Both the position numbers and the translations under genes were made by a program. Below are positions 1 to 13,930 of a stretch of 64,000 nucleotides of DNA, in pieces; positions within the stretch are counted from its first letter, which is position 1; each line of letters starts with the position of its first letter. Source of the stretch: Siphonodentalium dalli (taxonomy: Eukaryota; Mollusca; Scaphopoda; Gadilida; Siphonodentaliidae); the NCBI GenBank assembly GCA_032622095.1, contig CP136063.1, forward strand, positions 27,344,987 to 27,408,986. The letters are read 5' to 3'. The notes beneath the pieces are model-generated. The model worked only from the letters and a program-made list of their open reading frames with translations. It did not search any database and was not told where the DNA came from.

Positions 1-127
1 GAGCACTGATTATCTGTTCTGGAGACCATAATTAAACATCGATATTTAACCTGGAGTTATTCATGATGACCACTGATTATCTGTTCTGGAGACCATAATT
101 AAACATCGATATGTAACCTGGAGTGCT

Positions 128-1026
128 CATGACTGGCAATGATTATCTGTTCTGGAGACCGTAATTAAAGATCGATATTTAATCTGGAGTTATTCATGAC
201 GAGCAATGATTATCTGTCCTTGAGACCATAATTAAACATCGATATTTAACCTTTAGTTATTCATGACGGGTACTGATTATCTGTTCTGGAGACCATAATT
301 AAACATCGATATATAACCTGGAGTGCTCATGACGGGCAATGATTATCTGTTCTGGAGACCGTAATTAAACATCGATATTTAACCTGGAGTTATTCATGAC
401 GAGCACTGATTATCTGTTCTGGAGACCACAATTAAACATCGATATTTAACCTTTAGTTATTCATGACGGGTACTGATTATCTGTTCTGGAGACCATAATT
501 AAACATCGATATATAACCTGGAGTTCTCATGACGAGCAATGAGTATCTGTTCCGGAGACCATAATTAAACATCGATTTTTAACCTTGAGTTATTCATGAC
601 GGGCAATGATTATCTGTTCAGGAGACCATAATTAAACATCGATATTGAACCTGGAGTTCTCATGACGGGCAATGATTATCTGTTCTGGAGACCGTAATTA
701 AAGATCGATATTTAATCTGGAGTTATTCATGACGAGCAATGATTATCTGTCCTTGAGACCATAATTAAACATCGATATTTAACCTTTAGTTATTCATGAC
801 GGGTACTGATTATCTGTTCTGGAGACCATAATTAAACATCGATATATAACCTGGAGTGCTCATGACGGGCAATGATTATCTGTTCTGGAGACCGTAATTA
901 AACATCGATATTTAACCTGGAGTTATTCATGACGAGCACTGATTATCTGTTCTGGAGACCACAATTAAACATCGATATTTAACCTTTAGTTATTCATGAC
1001 GGGTACTGATTATCTGTTCTGGAGAC
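128..1026 (+). repeat. 533-bp (8-monomer) higher-order repeat, 1.7 copies
   Basis: The run of variants starting at the monomer with CCGTAATTAAAGATCG and TTAATCTGG (position 161) recurs in the same order from position 694, a period of 533 bp or eight monomers. Shared landmarks in order are TGTCCTTGAGACC, CCTTTAGTTATTC with GGGTACTG, CGATATATAACC with GGAGTGCTC, and GACCACAATTAAAC. The second copy stops near 1026, where GACCGTAACTAAATATC replaces the expected monomer, so the boundary is a recombination junction. The same monomer order appears around 18.7-19.3 kb and 62.1-62.7 kb. Confidence 0.85.
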
Positions 1027-3110
1027 CGTAACTAAATATCTATATTTAACCTGGAGTTATTCATGGCGGGCACTGATTATCTGTTCTGGAGACCATAACT
1101 AAATATCTATATTTAACCTGGAGTTATTCATGGCGGGCATTGATTATCTGTCCTGGATACCATAATTAAACATCGATATTTAACCTGGAGTTCTCATGAC
1201 GGGCACTGATTATCTGTTCTGGAGACCGTATTTAAAGATCGATTTTTAATCTGGATTTATTCATGACGAGCAATGATTATCTGTTCTGGAGACCATAATT
1301 AAACATCGATATTTAACCTGGAGTTCTTCATGGCGGGCAATGATTATCTGCGCTGGAGACCACAATTAAACATCGATATTTAACCGTTTGTTATTCATGA
1401 CGGGTACTGATTATCTGTTCTGGAGACCATAATTAAACACCGATATATAACCTGGAGTTCTCATGACGGGCAATGAGTATCTGTTCCGGAGACCATAATT
1501 AAACATCGATTTTTAACCTTGAGTTATTCATGACGGGCAATGATTATCTGTTCAGGAGACCATAACTAAATATCGATATTTAACCTGGAGTTATTCATGA
1601 CGGGCTCTGATTATCTGTTCTGGAGATCATAACTATATATCGATATTTAATCTAGAGTTATTCATGACGGGCACTTTATTATCTGTTCAGGAGACCATAA
1701 CTAAATATCGATATTTAACATGGAGATCTCATGACGGGCACTCTATTATCTGTTCTGGAGACCATAACTAAATATCGATATTTAACCTGGAGTTATTCAT
1801 GACGGGCAATGATTATCTGTTCAGGAGACCATAACTAAATATCGATATTTAACCTGGAGTTATTCATGACGGGCACTGATTATCTGTTCTGGAGATCATA
1901 ACTATATATCGATATTTAATCTAGAGTTATTCATGACGGGCACTGATTATCTGTTCTGGAGACCTTAACTAAATATCGATATTTAACCTGGAGTTATTCA
2001 TGGTGGGCACTCTATTATCTGTTCTGGAGACCATAACTAAATATCGATATTTAACCTGGAGTTATTCATGACGGGCACTGATTATCTGTTCTGGAGACCT
2101 TAACTAAATATCGATATTTAACCTGGAGTTATTCATGGCGGGCACTGATTATCTGTCCTGGAGACCATAATTATACATCGATATTTAACCTGGAGTTCTC
2201 ATGACGGACACTGATTATCTGTTCTGGAGACCGTAATTAAAGATTGATATTTAACCTGGAGTTCTCATGACGGGCACTGATTATCTGTTCTGGAGACCAT
2301 AACTAAATATCGATATTTAACCTGGAGTTATTCATGACGGGCACTGATTATCTGTTCTGGAGATCATAACTATATATCGATATTTAATCTAGAGTTATTC
2401 ATGACGGGCACTGATTATCTGTCGTGGAGACCATAATTAAACATCGATATTTAACCTTGAGTTATTCATGACGGGCACTGATTATCTGTTCTGGAGAACA
2501 TAATTAAATATCGATATTTAACCTGGAGTTCTCATGACGGGCAATGTGTATCTGTTCTGGAGACCATAATTAAAGTTCGGTATGTTACCTTGAGTTATTC
2601 ATAACGGGCGATGATTATCTGTTCTGGAGACCATAATTAAATATCGATATTTAACCTTGGGTTATTCATAACGGGCAATGCTTATCTGTTCTTCAGACCA
2701 TAATTAAACATCGATAATTATCCTGGAATTATTCATAACGGTCACTGATTATCTGTTCTGGAGACCATAATTAAGGATCGATATTTAACTTGGTGTTCTC
2801 ATGACGGTCACTGATTATCTGTTCTGGAGACCATAATTAAAGATCGACATTTAACCTTGAGTTTTTCATGACGGGCACTGATTATCTGTTCTGGCGACCA
2901 TAATTAAACAACGATGTTTAACCTGGAGTTCTCGTGACGGGCAATGATTACCTGTGCTGGAGACCATAATCAAACATCGATATTTAACCTGGAGTTCTCT
3001 TGGCGGGCAATGATTATCTGCTCTGGAGATCGTAATTAAAGATCGATATTTAACCTGGAGTTTTTTATGACGAGCGCTGATTTTATATGTTCTGGAGACC
3101 ATAATTAAAC
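1027..3110 (+). repeat. Satellite block rich in AACTAAATATCG monomers
   Basis: This stretch is dominated by 67-bp monomers with CATAACTAAATATCGATATT and TCATGGCGGGCACTG or TCATGACGGGCACTG. Variants with GATCATAACTATATATCG plus TTAATCTAGAG recur near 1.62, 1.89 and 2.37 kb. Toward the end (2.5-3.1 kb) 66-bp GTTCTC monomers become common, so the complementary strand stays open for 78 codons at 2866-3102. That frame is a by-product of a 22-codon monomer and not a gene. Confidence 0.8.
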
Positions 3111-3650
3111 ATCGATATTTAACCTGGAGTTCTCATAACGGGCACTGATTATCTGTTCTGGAGACGATAATTAAACATCGATATTTAACCTGGAGTTCTC
3201 ATGATGGCCAATGAGTATCTGTTCTGGAGACGATAATTAAACATCGATATTTAACCTGGAGTTCTCATGACGGGCACTGATTATCTGTTCTGGAGACCAT
3301 AATTAAACATCGATATTTAACCTGGAGTTCTTATGATGTCCAATAAGAATCTGTTCTGGAGACGATAATTAAACATCGATATTCAACCTGGAGTTCTCAT
3401 GGCGGGCAATGAGTATCTGTTCTGGAGACGATAATTAAACATCGATATTTAACCTGGAGTTCTCATGATGTCCAATAAGAATCTGTTCTGGAGACGATAA
3501 TTAAACATCGATATTTAACCTGGAGTTCTCATGGCGGGCAATGAGTATCTGTTCTGGAGAAGATAATTAAACATCGATATTTAACCTGGAGTTCTCATGA
3601 CGGGCAATGAGTATCTGTTCTGGAGACGATAATTAAAGATCGATATGTTA
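3111..3650 (+). repeat. 132-bp dimer block
   Basis: Monomers with GAGACGATAATTAAACATCG alternate between an ATGATGTCCAATAAGAATCT type (starts at 3333 and 3465) and an ATGGCGGGCAATGAGTATCT type. The two ATGATGTCC monomers are exactly 132 bp (2 x 66) apart, so this is a local dimeric expansion of pure 66-bp units. A related ATGATGTTCAATACGAATC variant occurs near 16.36, 27.65, 57.12 and 59.79 kb. Confidence 0.8.
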
Positions 3651-6454
3651 CCTTGAGTTATTCATAACGGACAATGATTATCTGTTCTGGAGACCATAAT
3701 TAAAGATCTATATTTAACCTTGAGTTAATCATAACAGGCAATGATTATCTGTTCTGGAGACCATAATTAAAGATCGATATTTAACCTTGAGTTAATCATA
3801 ACAGGCAATGATTATCTGTTCTGGAGAGCATAATTAAAGATCGATATTTAACCTTGAGTTATTCATAACGGGCAATGATTATCTGTTCTGGCGACCGTAA
3901 TTAAATATCGATATTTAACCTGGAGTTATTCATTACGGGCACTGATTATCTGTTCAGGAGACCATAATTAAACATCGATATTTAACCTGGAGTTCTTATG
4001 ACGGGCACTGATTATCTGTTCTGGAGACCATAATTAAACATCGATATTTAACCTGGAGTTCTCATGATTAGCAATGAGTATCTGTTCTGGAGACGATAAT
4101 TAAACATCGATATTTAATCTGGGGTTCTCATGGCGGGCAATGTTTATATGTTCTGGAGACCATAATTAAACATCGATATTTAATCTGGAATTCTCATGAC
4201 GGGCAATGAGTATCTGTTCTGGAGACGATAATTAAACGTCGATATTTAACCTGGAGTTCTCATGACGGGCAATGATTATCTGTTCAGGAGACCATAATTA
4301 AACATCGATATTTAACCTGGAGTTATCATGACGGGCACTGATTATCTGTTCTGGAGACCATAATTAAACATCGATATTTAACCTGGAGTTCTAATGACGG
4401 GCACTGATTATCTGTTCTGGAGACCATAATTAATCATCGATATTTAATCTTGAGTTATTCATAACGGGCAATGATTTATCTGTTCTGGAGACCATAATTA
4501 AATATCGATAATTATCCTGGAATTATTCATAACGGTCACTGAGTATCTGTTCTGTGTACCATAATTAAGGATCGATATTTAACTTGGTGTTCTCATGACG
4601 GGCACTGATTATCTGTTCTGGAGACAATAATTAAATATCGATATTTAACCTGGAGTTCTCATGACGGGCAATGAGTATCTGTTCTGGAGACCATAATTAA
4701 AGATCGATATGTTACCTTGAGTTATTCATAACGGGCAATGAGTATCTGTTCTGGAGACCATAATTAAACATCGATATTTAACCTGGAGTTCTCATGACGG
4801 GCAATGATTATCTGTTCTGGAGACCATAATTAAAGATCTATATTTAACCTTTAGTTATTCATAACGGGCAATGATTTATCTGTTCTGGAGACCATAATTA
4901 AATATCGATAATTATCCTGGAATTATTCATAACGGTCACTGAGTATCTGTTCTGTGTACCATAATTAAGGATCGATATTTAACTTGGTGTTCTCATGACG
5001 GTCACTGATTATCTGTTCTGGAGACCATAATTGAAGATCGACATTTAACCTTGAGTTATTCATGACGGGCACTGATTATCTGTTCTAGAGACCATAATTA
5101 AACATCGATATTTAATCTTGCGTTATACATGACGGGCACTGATTATCTGTTCTGGAGACCATAATTAAATATCGATATTTAACCTGGAGTTCTCATGACG
5201 AGCAATGAGTATCTGTTCTGGAGACCATAATTAAAGATCGATATGTTACCTTGAGTTATTCATAACGGTCACTGATTATCTGTTCTGGAGACCATAATTA
5301 AGGATCGATATTTAACTTGGTGTTCTCATGACGGTCACTGATTATCTGTTCTGGAGACCATAATTAAAGATCGACATTTAACCTTGAGTTATTCATAACG
5401 GGCACTGATTATCTGTTCTGGAGACCATAATTAAACATCGATATTTATCATTGAGTTATTCGTGACGAGCACTGATTGTCTGTGCTGGAGACCATAATTA
5501 AACATCGATATTTAACCTGGAGTTCTCACGACGGGCAATGATTACCTGTTCTGGAGACCATAATTAAACATCGATATTTAACCTGGAGTTATTCAAGACG
5601 AGCAATGAATATCTGTTCTGGAGACCATAATCAAACATCGATATTTAACCTGGAGTTCTCAGTGCGGGCAATGATTATCTGCCCTGGACACCTTAATCAA
5701 ATATCGATATTTAACTTGAGTTATTTATGACGAGCGCTGATTATCTGTTCTGTAGACCATAATAAAACATCGATATTTAACCTGGAGTTCTCACGATGGC
5801 CAATGAGTATCTGTTCTGGAGACGATAATTAAACATCGATATTTAACCTGGAGTTCTCATGGCGGGCAATGATTATCTGTTCTGGAGACCATAATTAAAC
5901 ATCGATGTTTAGCCTGGAGTTCTCATGACGGGCAATGAGTATCTGATCTGGAGGCGATAATTAAACATCGATATTTAACCTGCAGTTCTCATGACGGGCA
6001 GTGATTATCTGTTCTGGAGACCGTAATTAAAGATCGATATTTAACCTGGAGTTATTCATGATGACCACTGATTATCTGTTTGGAGACCATAATTAAACAT
6101 CGATATTTAACCTGGAGTGCTCATGGCGGGCAACGATTATCTGTTCTGGAGACCGTAATTAAAGATCGATATTTAACCTGGAAATATTCATGACGAGCAA
6201 TGATTATCTGTACTGGGTACCACAAATAAACATCGATATTTAACCTGGAGTTATTCATGACGAGCACTGATATTCTGTTCTGGAGACCATAATTAAACAT
6301 CGATATTTAACCTGCAGTTCTTCATGGCGGCAATGATTATCTGCTCTGGAGACCACAATTAAACATCGATATTTAACCTTGAGTTATTCATGACGGGTAC
6401 TGATTATCTGTTCTGGAGACCATAATTAAACATCGATATTTAACCTTGAGTTAT
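3651..6454 (+). repeat. Satellite block rich in CATAACGGGCAATG monomers
   Basis: Monomers here mostly carry CCTTGAGTTATTCATAACGG with CAATGATTATC, interspersed with CGATAATTATCCTGGAATTA and AACGGTCACTG types. The order CGATAATTATCC, AACGGTCACTGAG, TCTGTGTACC, TTAAGGATCG, CTTGGTGTTCTC occurs twice (about 4.5 and 4.9 kb), indicating a local duplication. The rest is ordinary array with scattered point variants. No other feature is seen. Confidence 0.8.
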
Positions 6455-8300
6455 TCATGACGGGCAATGTTTTTCTGTTCTGGAGATCGTAATTAAATAT
6501 CGATATTTAACCTGGAGTTATTCATGACGGGCACTGATCATCTGTCCAGGAGACCACAATTAAACATCGATATTTAACCGGTAGTTCCTCACGACGGGCA
6601 GTGATTATCTGTTCTGGAGACCATAATTAGACATCGATATTTATCATGGAGTTCTTATGACGGGCACTTTATTATCTGTTATGGAGACCATAACTAATAT
6701 CGATATTTAACCTGGAGTTCTCATGACGGGCACTGATTATCTGTTTTGGAGACCGTAATTAAAGATTGATATTTAACCTGGAGTTCTCATGACGGGCACT
6801 GATTATCTGTTCTGGAGACCACAACTAAATATCGATATTTAACCTGGAGTTATTCATGGCGGGCACTGATTATATGTCCTGGAGACCATAATTAAACATC
6901 GACATTTAACCTTGAGTTCTCATGCCGGGCACAGATTATCTGTTATGGAGGCCGTAATTAAAGATTGATATTTAACCTGGAGTTCTCACGACGAGCAATG
7001 ATGATCTGTTCTGGAGACCATAATTAAAGATCGGTATATAACCTGGAGTTATTCATGACGGGCACTGATTATCTGTTCTGGACTCCATAATTAAACATCA
7101 ATATATAACCTTGAGTTATTCATGGCGGACAATGATTATCTGTTCTGGAGACAATAATTAAATATCGATATTTAACCTTGAGTTAATCAAAACGGGCAAT
7201 GAATAATTGTTCTGGAAACCATAATTAAAGATCGATATTTAACCTTCAGTTATTCAAAACGGGCAATGATTATATGTTCTGGAGACGATAATTAAACATC
7301 GATATTTAACCTGTAGTTCTCATGACGGGCAATGATTATCTGTTCTGGAGACCGTAATTAAAGGTCGATATTTAACCTGGAGTTATTCAGGACGACCACT
7401 GATTATCTGCTCTGGAGACCATAATTAAACATATATATGTAACCTGGAGTGCTCATGATGGGCAATGATTATATGTTCTGGAGACCGTAATTAAAGATCG
7501 ATATTTAACCTGGAGTTATTCATGACGAGCAATGATTATCTGTCCTGGAGACCATAAATAAACATCGATATTTAACCTGGAGTTATTCATGACGAGCACT
7601 GATTATCGGTTCTGGATACCATAATTAAATATCGATATTTAAGCTGGAGATCTTCATGGCGGGCAATGATTATCTGCTTTGGAGACAACAATTAAACATC
7701 GATATTTGACCTTGAGCTATTCATGACGAGCACTGATTATCTGTTGGGAAGACCATAATTAAACATCGATATTTAACCTTGAGTTATTCATGACTGGCAC
7801 TGATTATCTGTTCTGGAGATCATAATTAAACATCGTTATTTAACCTGGAGTTCTCATAACGGGCAATGATTATCTGTTCTGGAGACTATAATTAAACATC
7901 GATATTTAATCTTGAGTTATTCAAAGCGGGCAATGATTATCTGTTCTGGAGACCGTAATTTAATATCGATATTTAACCTTGAGTTATTCAAAACGGTCAA
8001 CGATTATCTGTTCAGAAGACCATAATTAAATATCGATATTCAACCAGGAGTTATTCATGACGGGCAATGTTTTTCTGTTCTGGAGATCGTAATTAAATAT
8101 CGATATTTAACCTGGAGTTATTCATGACGGGCACTGATCATCTGTCCAGGAGACCACAATTAAACATCGATATTTAACCGGTAGTTCCTCAAGACGGAAA
8201 GTGATTATCTGTTCTGGAGACCATAATTAGACATCGATATTTATCATGGAGTTCTTATGACGGGCACTTTATTATCTGTTATGGAGACCATAACTAACAT
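6455..8300 (+). repeat. 1.6-kb spaced duplication within the satellite
   Basis: A distinctive run beginning CAATGTTTTTCTGTTCTGG occurs at about 6465 and again 1600 bp later at about 8065. It continues through CTGATCATCTGTCCAGGAG, CCGGTAGTTCCTCA and CACTTTATTATCTGTTATGG, about 240 bp per copy. This marks a 24-monomer higher-order unit. The interior also contains the CCTTCAGTTATTCAAAACGG marker (7243) that recurs in the next block. Confidence 0.8.
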
Positions 8301-8937
8301 CGATATTGAACCAGGAGTTCTCATGACGGGCACTGATTATCTGTTCTGGAGACCATAATAAAACATCGATATTTAACCTGGAGTTCTCATGACGGGCACA
8401 GATTATCTGTTCTGGAGACCGTAATTAAAGATTGATATTTAACCTGGAGTTCTCATGACGGGCACTGATTATCTGTTCTGGAGACCATAACTAAATATCG
8501 ATATTTAACCTGGAGTTATTCATGGCGGGCACTGATTATATGTCCTGGAGACCATAATTAAACATCGATATTTAACCTTGAGTTATTCATAACGGGCACT
8601 GATTATCTGTTCTGGAGATCATAATTAAACATCGTTATTTAACCTGGAGTTCTCATAACGGGCAATGATTATCTGTTCTGGAGACCATAATTAAACATCG
8701 ATATTTAATCTTGAGTTATTCAAAACGGGCAATGATTATCTGTTCTGGAGACCGTAATTTAATATCGATATTTAACCTTGAGTTATTCAAAACGGTCAAC
8801 GATTATCTGTTCAGAAGGCCATAATTAAATATCGATATTCAACCAGGAGTTCCTCATGGCGGGCACTGATTACCTGTTCTGATGACCATAATTAAACATC
8901 GATATTTAACCTGGAGTTCTCATGACGGGCACTGATT

Positions 8938-9024
8938 GTCATTGCCCGTTATGAATAACTCAAGGATAAATATGGATCTTTAATTATGGTCTCCAGAACA
9001 TATAACCATTGCCCATTATGAATA
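8938..9024 (-). repeat. Single inverted satellite monomer
   Basis: Between CACTGATT and ATCTGTTCTCATGACAGG the sequence switches strand for roughly one and a quarter monomers. It contains ATTGCCCGTTATGAATAACT and GGTCTCCAGAACATATAACC, the reverse complement of a normal CATAACGGGCAATG...TTCTGGAGACC monomer. It is the only inverted unit I found in about 50 kb of array. Neither junction matches a normal monomer boundary, so it looks like a small inversion or template-switch event. Confidence 0.93.
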
Positions 9025-12000
9025 ATCTGTTCTCATGACAGGCAATGATTATCTGTTCTGGAGACCGTAATTAAAGATGGATATTTATCCTTGAGTTATT
9101 CATGACGACCACTGATTATCTGTTCTGGAGACCATAATTAAACATCGATATTTAACCTTGAGTTATTCATGACGGGAAATGACTATCTGTTCTGGAGATC
9201 GTAATTAAATAACGATATTTAACCTGGAGTTATTCATGACGGGCACTGATTATCTGTCCAGGAGACCATAATTAAACATCGATATTTAACCTGTAGTTCC
9301 TCACGACGGGCAGTGATTATCTGTTCTGGAGACCATAATTAGACATCGATATTTAACATGGAGTTCTCATGGCGGGCACTTTATTATCTGTTCTGGAGAC
9401 CATTATTAAACATCGATATTTAACCAGGAGTTCTCATGACGGGCACTGATTATCTGTTCTGGAGACCATAACTAAATATCGATATTTAACCTGGAGTTAT
9501 TCATGACGGGCACTGATTATCTGTTCTGGAGACCATAACTAAATATCGATATTTAACCTGGAGTTATTCATGGCGGGCACTGGTTATATGTCCTGGAGAC
9601 CATAATTAAACATCGATATTTAACCTGGAGTTCTCATGACGGGCACTGATTATCTGTTCTGGAGACCATAATTAAACATCGGTATTTAACCTGGAGTTCT
9701 CATGACGAGCAAAGATGATCTGTTCTGGAGACCAGAATTAAAGATTGGTATTTAACATGGAGTTATTCATGACGGGCACTGATTATCTGTTCTGGACTTC
9801 ATAATAATATATAACCTTGAGTTATTCATAACGGACAATGATTATCTGTTCTGGAGACAATAATTAAATATCGATATTTATCCTTGAGTTATTCAAAACG
9901 GGCAATGATTAATTGTTCTGGAGACCGTAACTAAATATCGATATTTAACCTGGAGCTCTCATGACCGACACTGATCATCTGTTCTGGAGACCATGATTAA
10001 ACATCGATATTTAACCTGGAGTTATTCATAACGGGCAATGATTATCTGTTCTGGAGACCATGATTAAAGATCGATATTTATCCTTGAGTTATTCATAACG
10101 GGCAATGAATATCTGTTCATGAGACCATAATTAAACATCGATGATTAACCTGGAGTTATTCATAACGGGCAATGATTATCTGTTCTGGAAACCACAATTA
10201 AAGATCGATATTTAACCTTCAGTTATTCAAAACGGGCAATGATTATATGTTCTGGAGACGATAATTAAACATCGATATTTAACCTGTAGTTCTCATGACG
10301 GGCAATGATTATCTGTTCTGGAGACCGTAATTAAAGATCGATATTTAACCTGGAGTTATTCATGACGAGCAATGATTATCTGTCCTGGAGACCATAAATA
10401 AAGATCGATATTAAACCTGCAGTTATTCACGACGAGCACTGATTATCTGTTTTGGATACCATAATTAAACATCGATATTTAAGCTGGAGTTCTTCATGGC
10501 GGGCAATGATTATCTGCTTTGGAGACCACAATTAAACATTGATATTTAACCTTGAGTTATTCATGACGAGCACTGATTATCTGTTGTGGAGACCATAATT
10601 AAACATCGATATTTAACCTTGAGTTATTCACGACGGGCACTGAATATCTGTTCTGGAGATCACAATTAAACATCGATATATAACCTGGAGTTCTCATAAC
10701 GGGCAATGATTATCTGTTCTGGAGACCATAATTAAACATCGATATTTAACCTTGAGTTATTCATAACGGGCAATGATTATCTGCTCTGGAGACCATCATT
10801 AAAGATCGATATATAACCTGGAGTTCTCATAACGGGCACTGATTATCTGTTCTGGAGACCATAATTAAACATCGATATTTAACCTTGAGTTATTCATAAC
10901 GGGCAATGATTATCTGCTCTGGAGACCATCATTAAACATCGATATTTAACCTGGAGTTATTCATGACGGGCACTGATTATCTGTCCAGGAGATCATAATT
11001 AAACATCGACATTTAACCTGGAGTTCCTCACGATGGGCAGTGATTATATGTTCTGGAGACTATAATTAAACATCGATATTTAACCTGGAGTACTCATGAC
11101 GGGCAATGATTATCTGTTGTGGAGACCATAAGTAAACATCGATATTTAACCTTTAGTTATTCATGGCGGGCACTGATTATCTGCTCTGGAGACCATAATT
11201 AAACATCGATATTTAACCTGGAGTTATTCATGACGGGCACCGATTATCTGTCCTGGAGACCATAATTAAACATCGATATTTAACCAGGAGTTATCATGCC
11301 GGGCACTGATTATGTGTTCTGGAGTCCGTAAATAAAGATTTATATTTAACCAGGTTTCTCATGACGGGCACTGATTGTCTGTTCTGGAGACCATAACTAA
11401 ATATCGATATTTAACCTGGAGTTATTCATGACGGGCACTGATTATCTGTTCTGGAAACCATAACCAAACATCGATATTTAACCTGGAGTTCTCATGACGG
11501 AAACTGATTATCTGTTCTGGTGACCATAATTAAACATTGTTATTTAACCTGTAGTTCTCATGACGGGCACTGATAATCTGTTCTGGGGACCATAATTAAA
11601 CATCGATATTTACCCTGGCGTTCTCATGACGGGCACAGATTATCTGTTCTGGAGACCATAATTAAACATTGATATTTAACCTGTAGTTCTCATGACGGGC
11701 ACTGATAATCTGTTCTGGGGACCATAATTAAACATCGATATTTACCCTGGCGTTCTCATGACGGGCACAGATTATCTGGTCTGGAAACCATAATTAAACA
11801 TCGATATTTAACCTGGAGTTATTCATGACGAGCAATGATGATCTGTTCTGGAGACCATAATTAAAGATCGATATTTAACCTGGAGTTATTCATGACGACC
11901 ACTGATTATCTGTTCTGGAGACCATAATTAAACATCGATATTTAACCTTGAGTTATTCATGACGGGCAATGATTATCTGTTCTGGAGACCACGATTAAAC

Positions 12001-13930
12001 ATCGATATTTAACCTGGAGTTCTCATGACGGAAACGGATTATCTGTTCTGGAGGCCATAACTAAATATCAATATTTAACCTGGAGTTCTCATGACGAGCA
12101 ATGATGATCTGTTCTGGAGACCATAACTAAAGATTGGTATTTAACATGGAGTTATTCATGACGGGCACTGATTATCTGTTCTGGACTCCATAATTAAACA
12201 TCAATATATAACCTTGAGTTATTCATAACGGACAATGATTATCTGTTCTGGAGACAATAATTAAATATCGATATTTAACCTTGAGTTATTCAAAACGGGC
12301 AATGATTAATTGTTCTGGAGACCGTAACTAAATATCGATATTTAACCTGGAGCTCTTGACGGACACTGATCATCTGTTCTGGAGACCCTGAATAAACATC
12401 CATATTTAACCTGGAGTTATTCAAAACGGGCAATGATTATCTGTTCTGGAGACCATGATTAAAGATCGATATTTATCCTTGAGTTATTCATAACGGGCAA
12501 TGAATATCTGTTCAGGAGACCATAATTAAACATCGATATTTAACCTGGAGTTATTCATAACGGGCAATGATTATCTGTTCTGGAAACCACAATTAAAGAT
12601 CGATATTTAACCTTCAGTTATTCAAAACGGGCAATGATTATATGTTCTGGAGACGATAATTAAACATCGATATTTAACCTCTAGTTCTCATGACGGGCAA
12701 TGATTTTCTGTTCTGGAGACCGTAATTAAAGATCGATATTTACCTGGAGTTATTCAGGACGACCACTGATTATCTGTTCTGGAGACCATAATTAAACATA
12801 TATATCTAACCTGGAGTGCTCATGACGGGCAATGATTATATGTTCTGGAGACCGTTATTAAAGATTGATATTTAACCTGGAGTTATTCATGACGAGCAAT
12901 GATTATCTGTCCTGGAGACCATAAATAAAGATCGATATTAAACCTGGAGTTATTCACGACGATCACTGATTATCTGTTCTGGATACTAAAATTAAACATC
13001 GATATTTAAGCTGGAGTTCTTCATGGCGGGCAATGATTATCTGCTTTGGAGAACACAATTAAACATCGATATTTAACCTTGAGTTATTCATGACGAGCAC
13101 TGATTATCTGTTGTGGAGACCATAATTAAACATCGATATTTAACCTTGAGTTATTCACCACGGGCACTGAATATCTGTTCTGGAGATCATAATTAAATAT
13201 CGATATTTAACCTGGAGTTCTCATAACGGGCAATGATTATCTGTTGTGGAGACCATAATTAAACATCGATATTTAAGCTTGAGTTATTCATAACGGGCAA
13301 TGATTATCTGCTCTGGAGACCATCATTAAAGATCGATATTTAACCTTGAGTTACTCATAACGGACAATGATTATCTGTTCTGGAGACCGTAATTAAATAT
13401 CGACATTTAACCTTGAGTTATTCATGACGGGCACTGATTATCTGTCCAGGAGATCATAATTAAACATCGATATTTAACCTGGAGTTCCTCACGATGGGCA
13501 CTGATTATGTGTTCTGGAGTCCGTAAATAAATATTTATATTTAACCTGGTTTCTCATGACGGGCACTGATTGTCTGTTCTGGAGACCATAACTAAATATC
13601 GATATTTAACCTGGAGTTATTCATGACGGGCACTGATTATCTGTTCTGGAAACCATAACCAAACATCGATATTTAACCTGGAGTTTTCATGATGGAAACT
13701 GATTATCTGTTCTGGAGACCGTAATTAAAGATCGATATTTAACCTGGAGTTCTCATGACGGGCACTGATAATCTGTTCTGGGGACCATAATTAAACATCG
13801 ATATTTAACCTGGAGTTCTCATGACGGGCACAGATTATCTGGTCTGGAAACCATACTTAAACATCGATATTTAACCTGGAGTTATTCATGACGAGCAATG
13901 ATGATCTGTTCTGGAGACCATAATTAAAAG
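9025..13930 (+). repeat. Satellite zone with a 2.4-kb higher-order period
   Basis: The marker CCTTCAGTTATTCAAAACGG occurs at 10216 and 12611 (period 2395 bp, about 36 monomers) and earlier at 7243. Following markers keep their order in both copies: TATATGTTCTGGAGACGATA, TGTCCTGGAGACCATAAATA, ATTTAAGCTGGAGTTCTTCA, TCTGCTTTGGAGA and TGTTGTGGAGACC. A smaller duplication at about 11.54-11.76 kb repeats a GATAATCTGTTCTGGGGACC monomer pair. One shortened monomer lies near 9.79-9.82 kb (GGACTTCATAATAATATATA). Confidence 0.8.

Noticed and set aside
2866..3102. 78-codon minus-strand frame in the satellite
   Set aside because: It is the satellite monomer read in reverse (22 codons per 66 bp) and is broken wherever a 67-bp monomer occurs.
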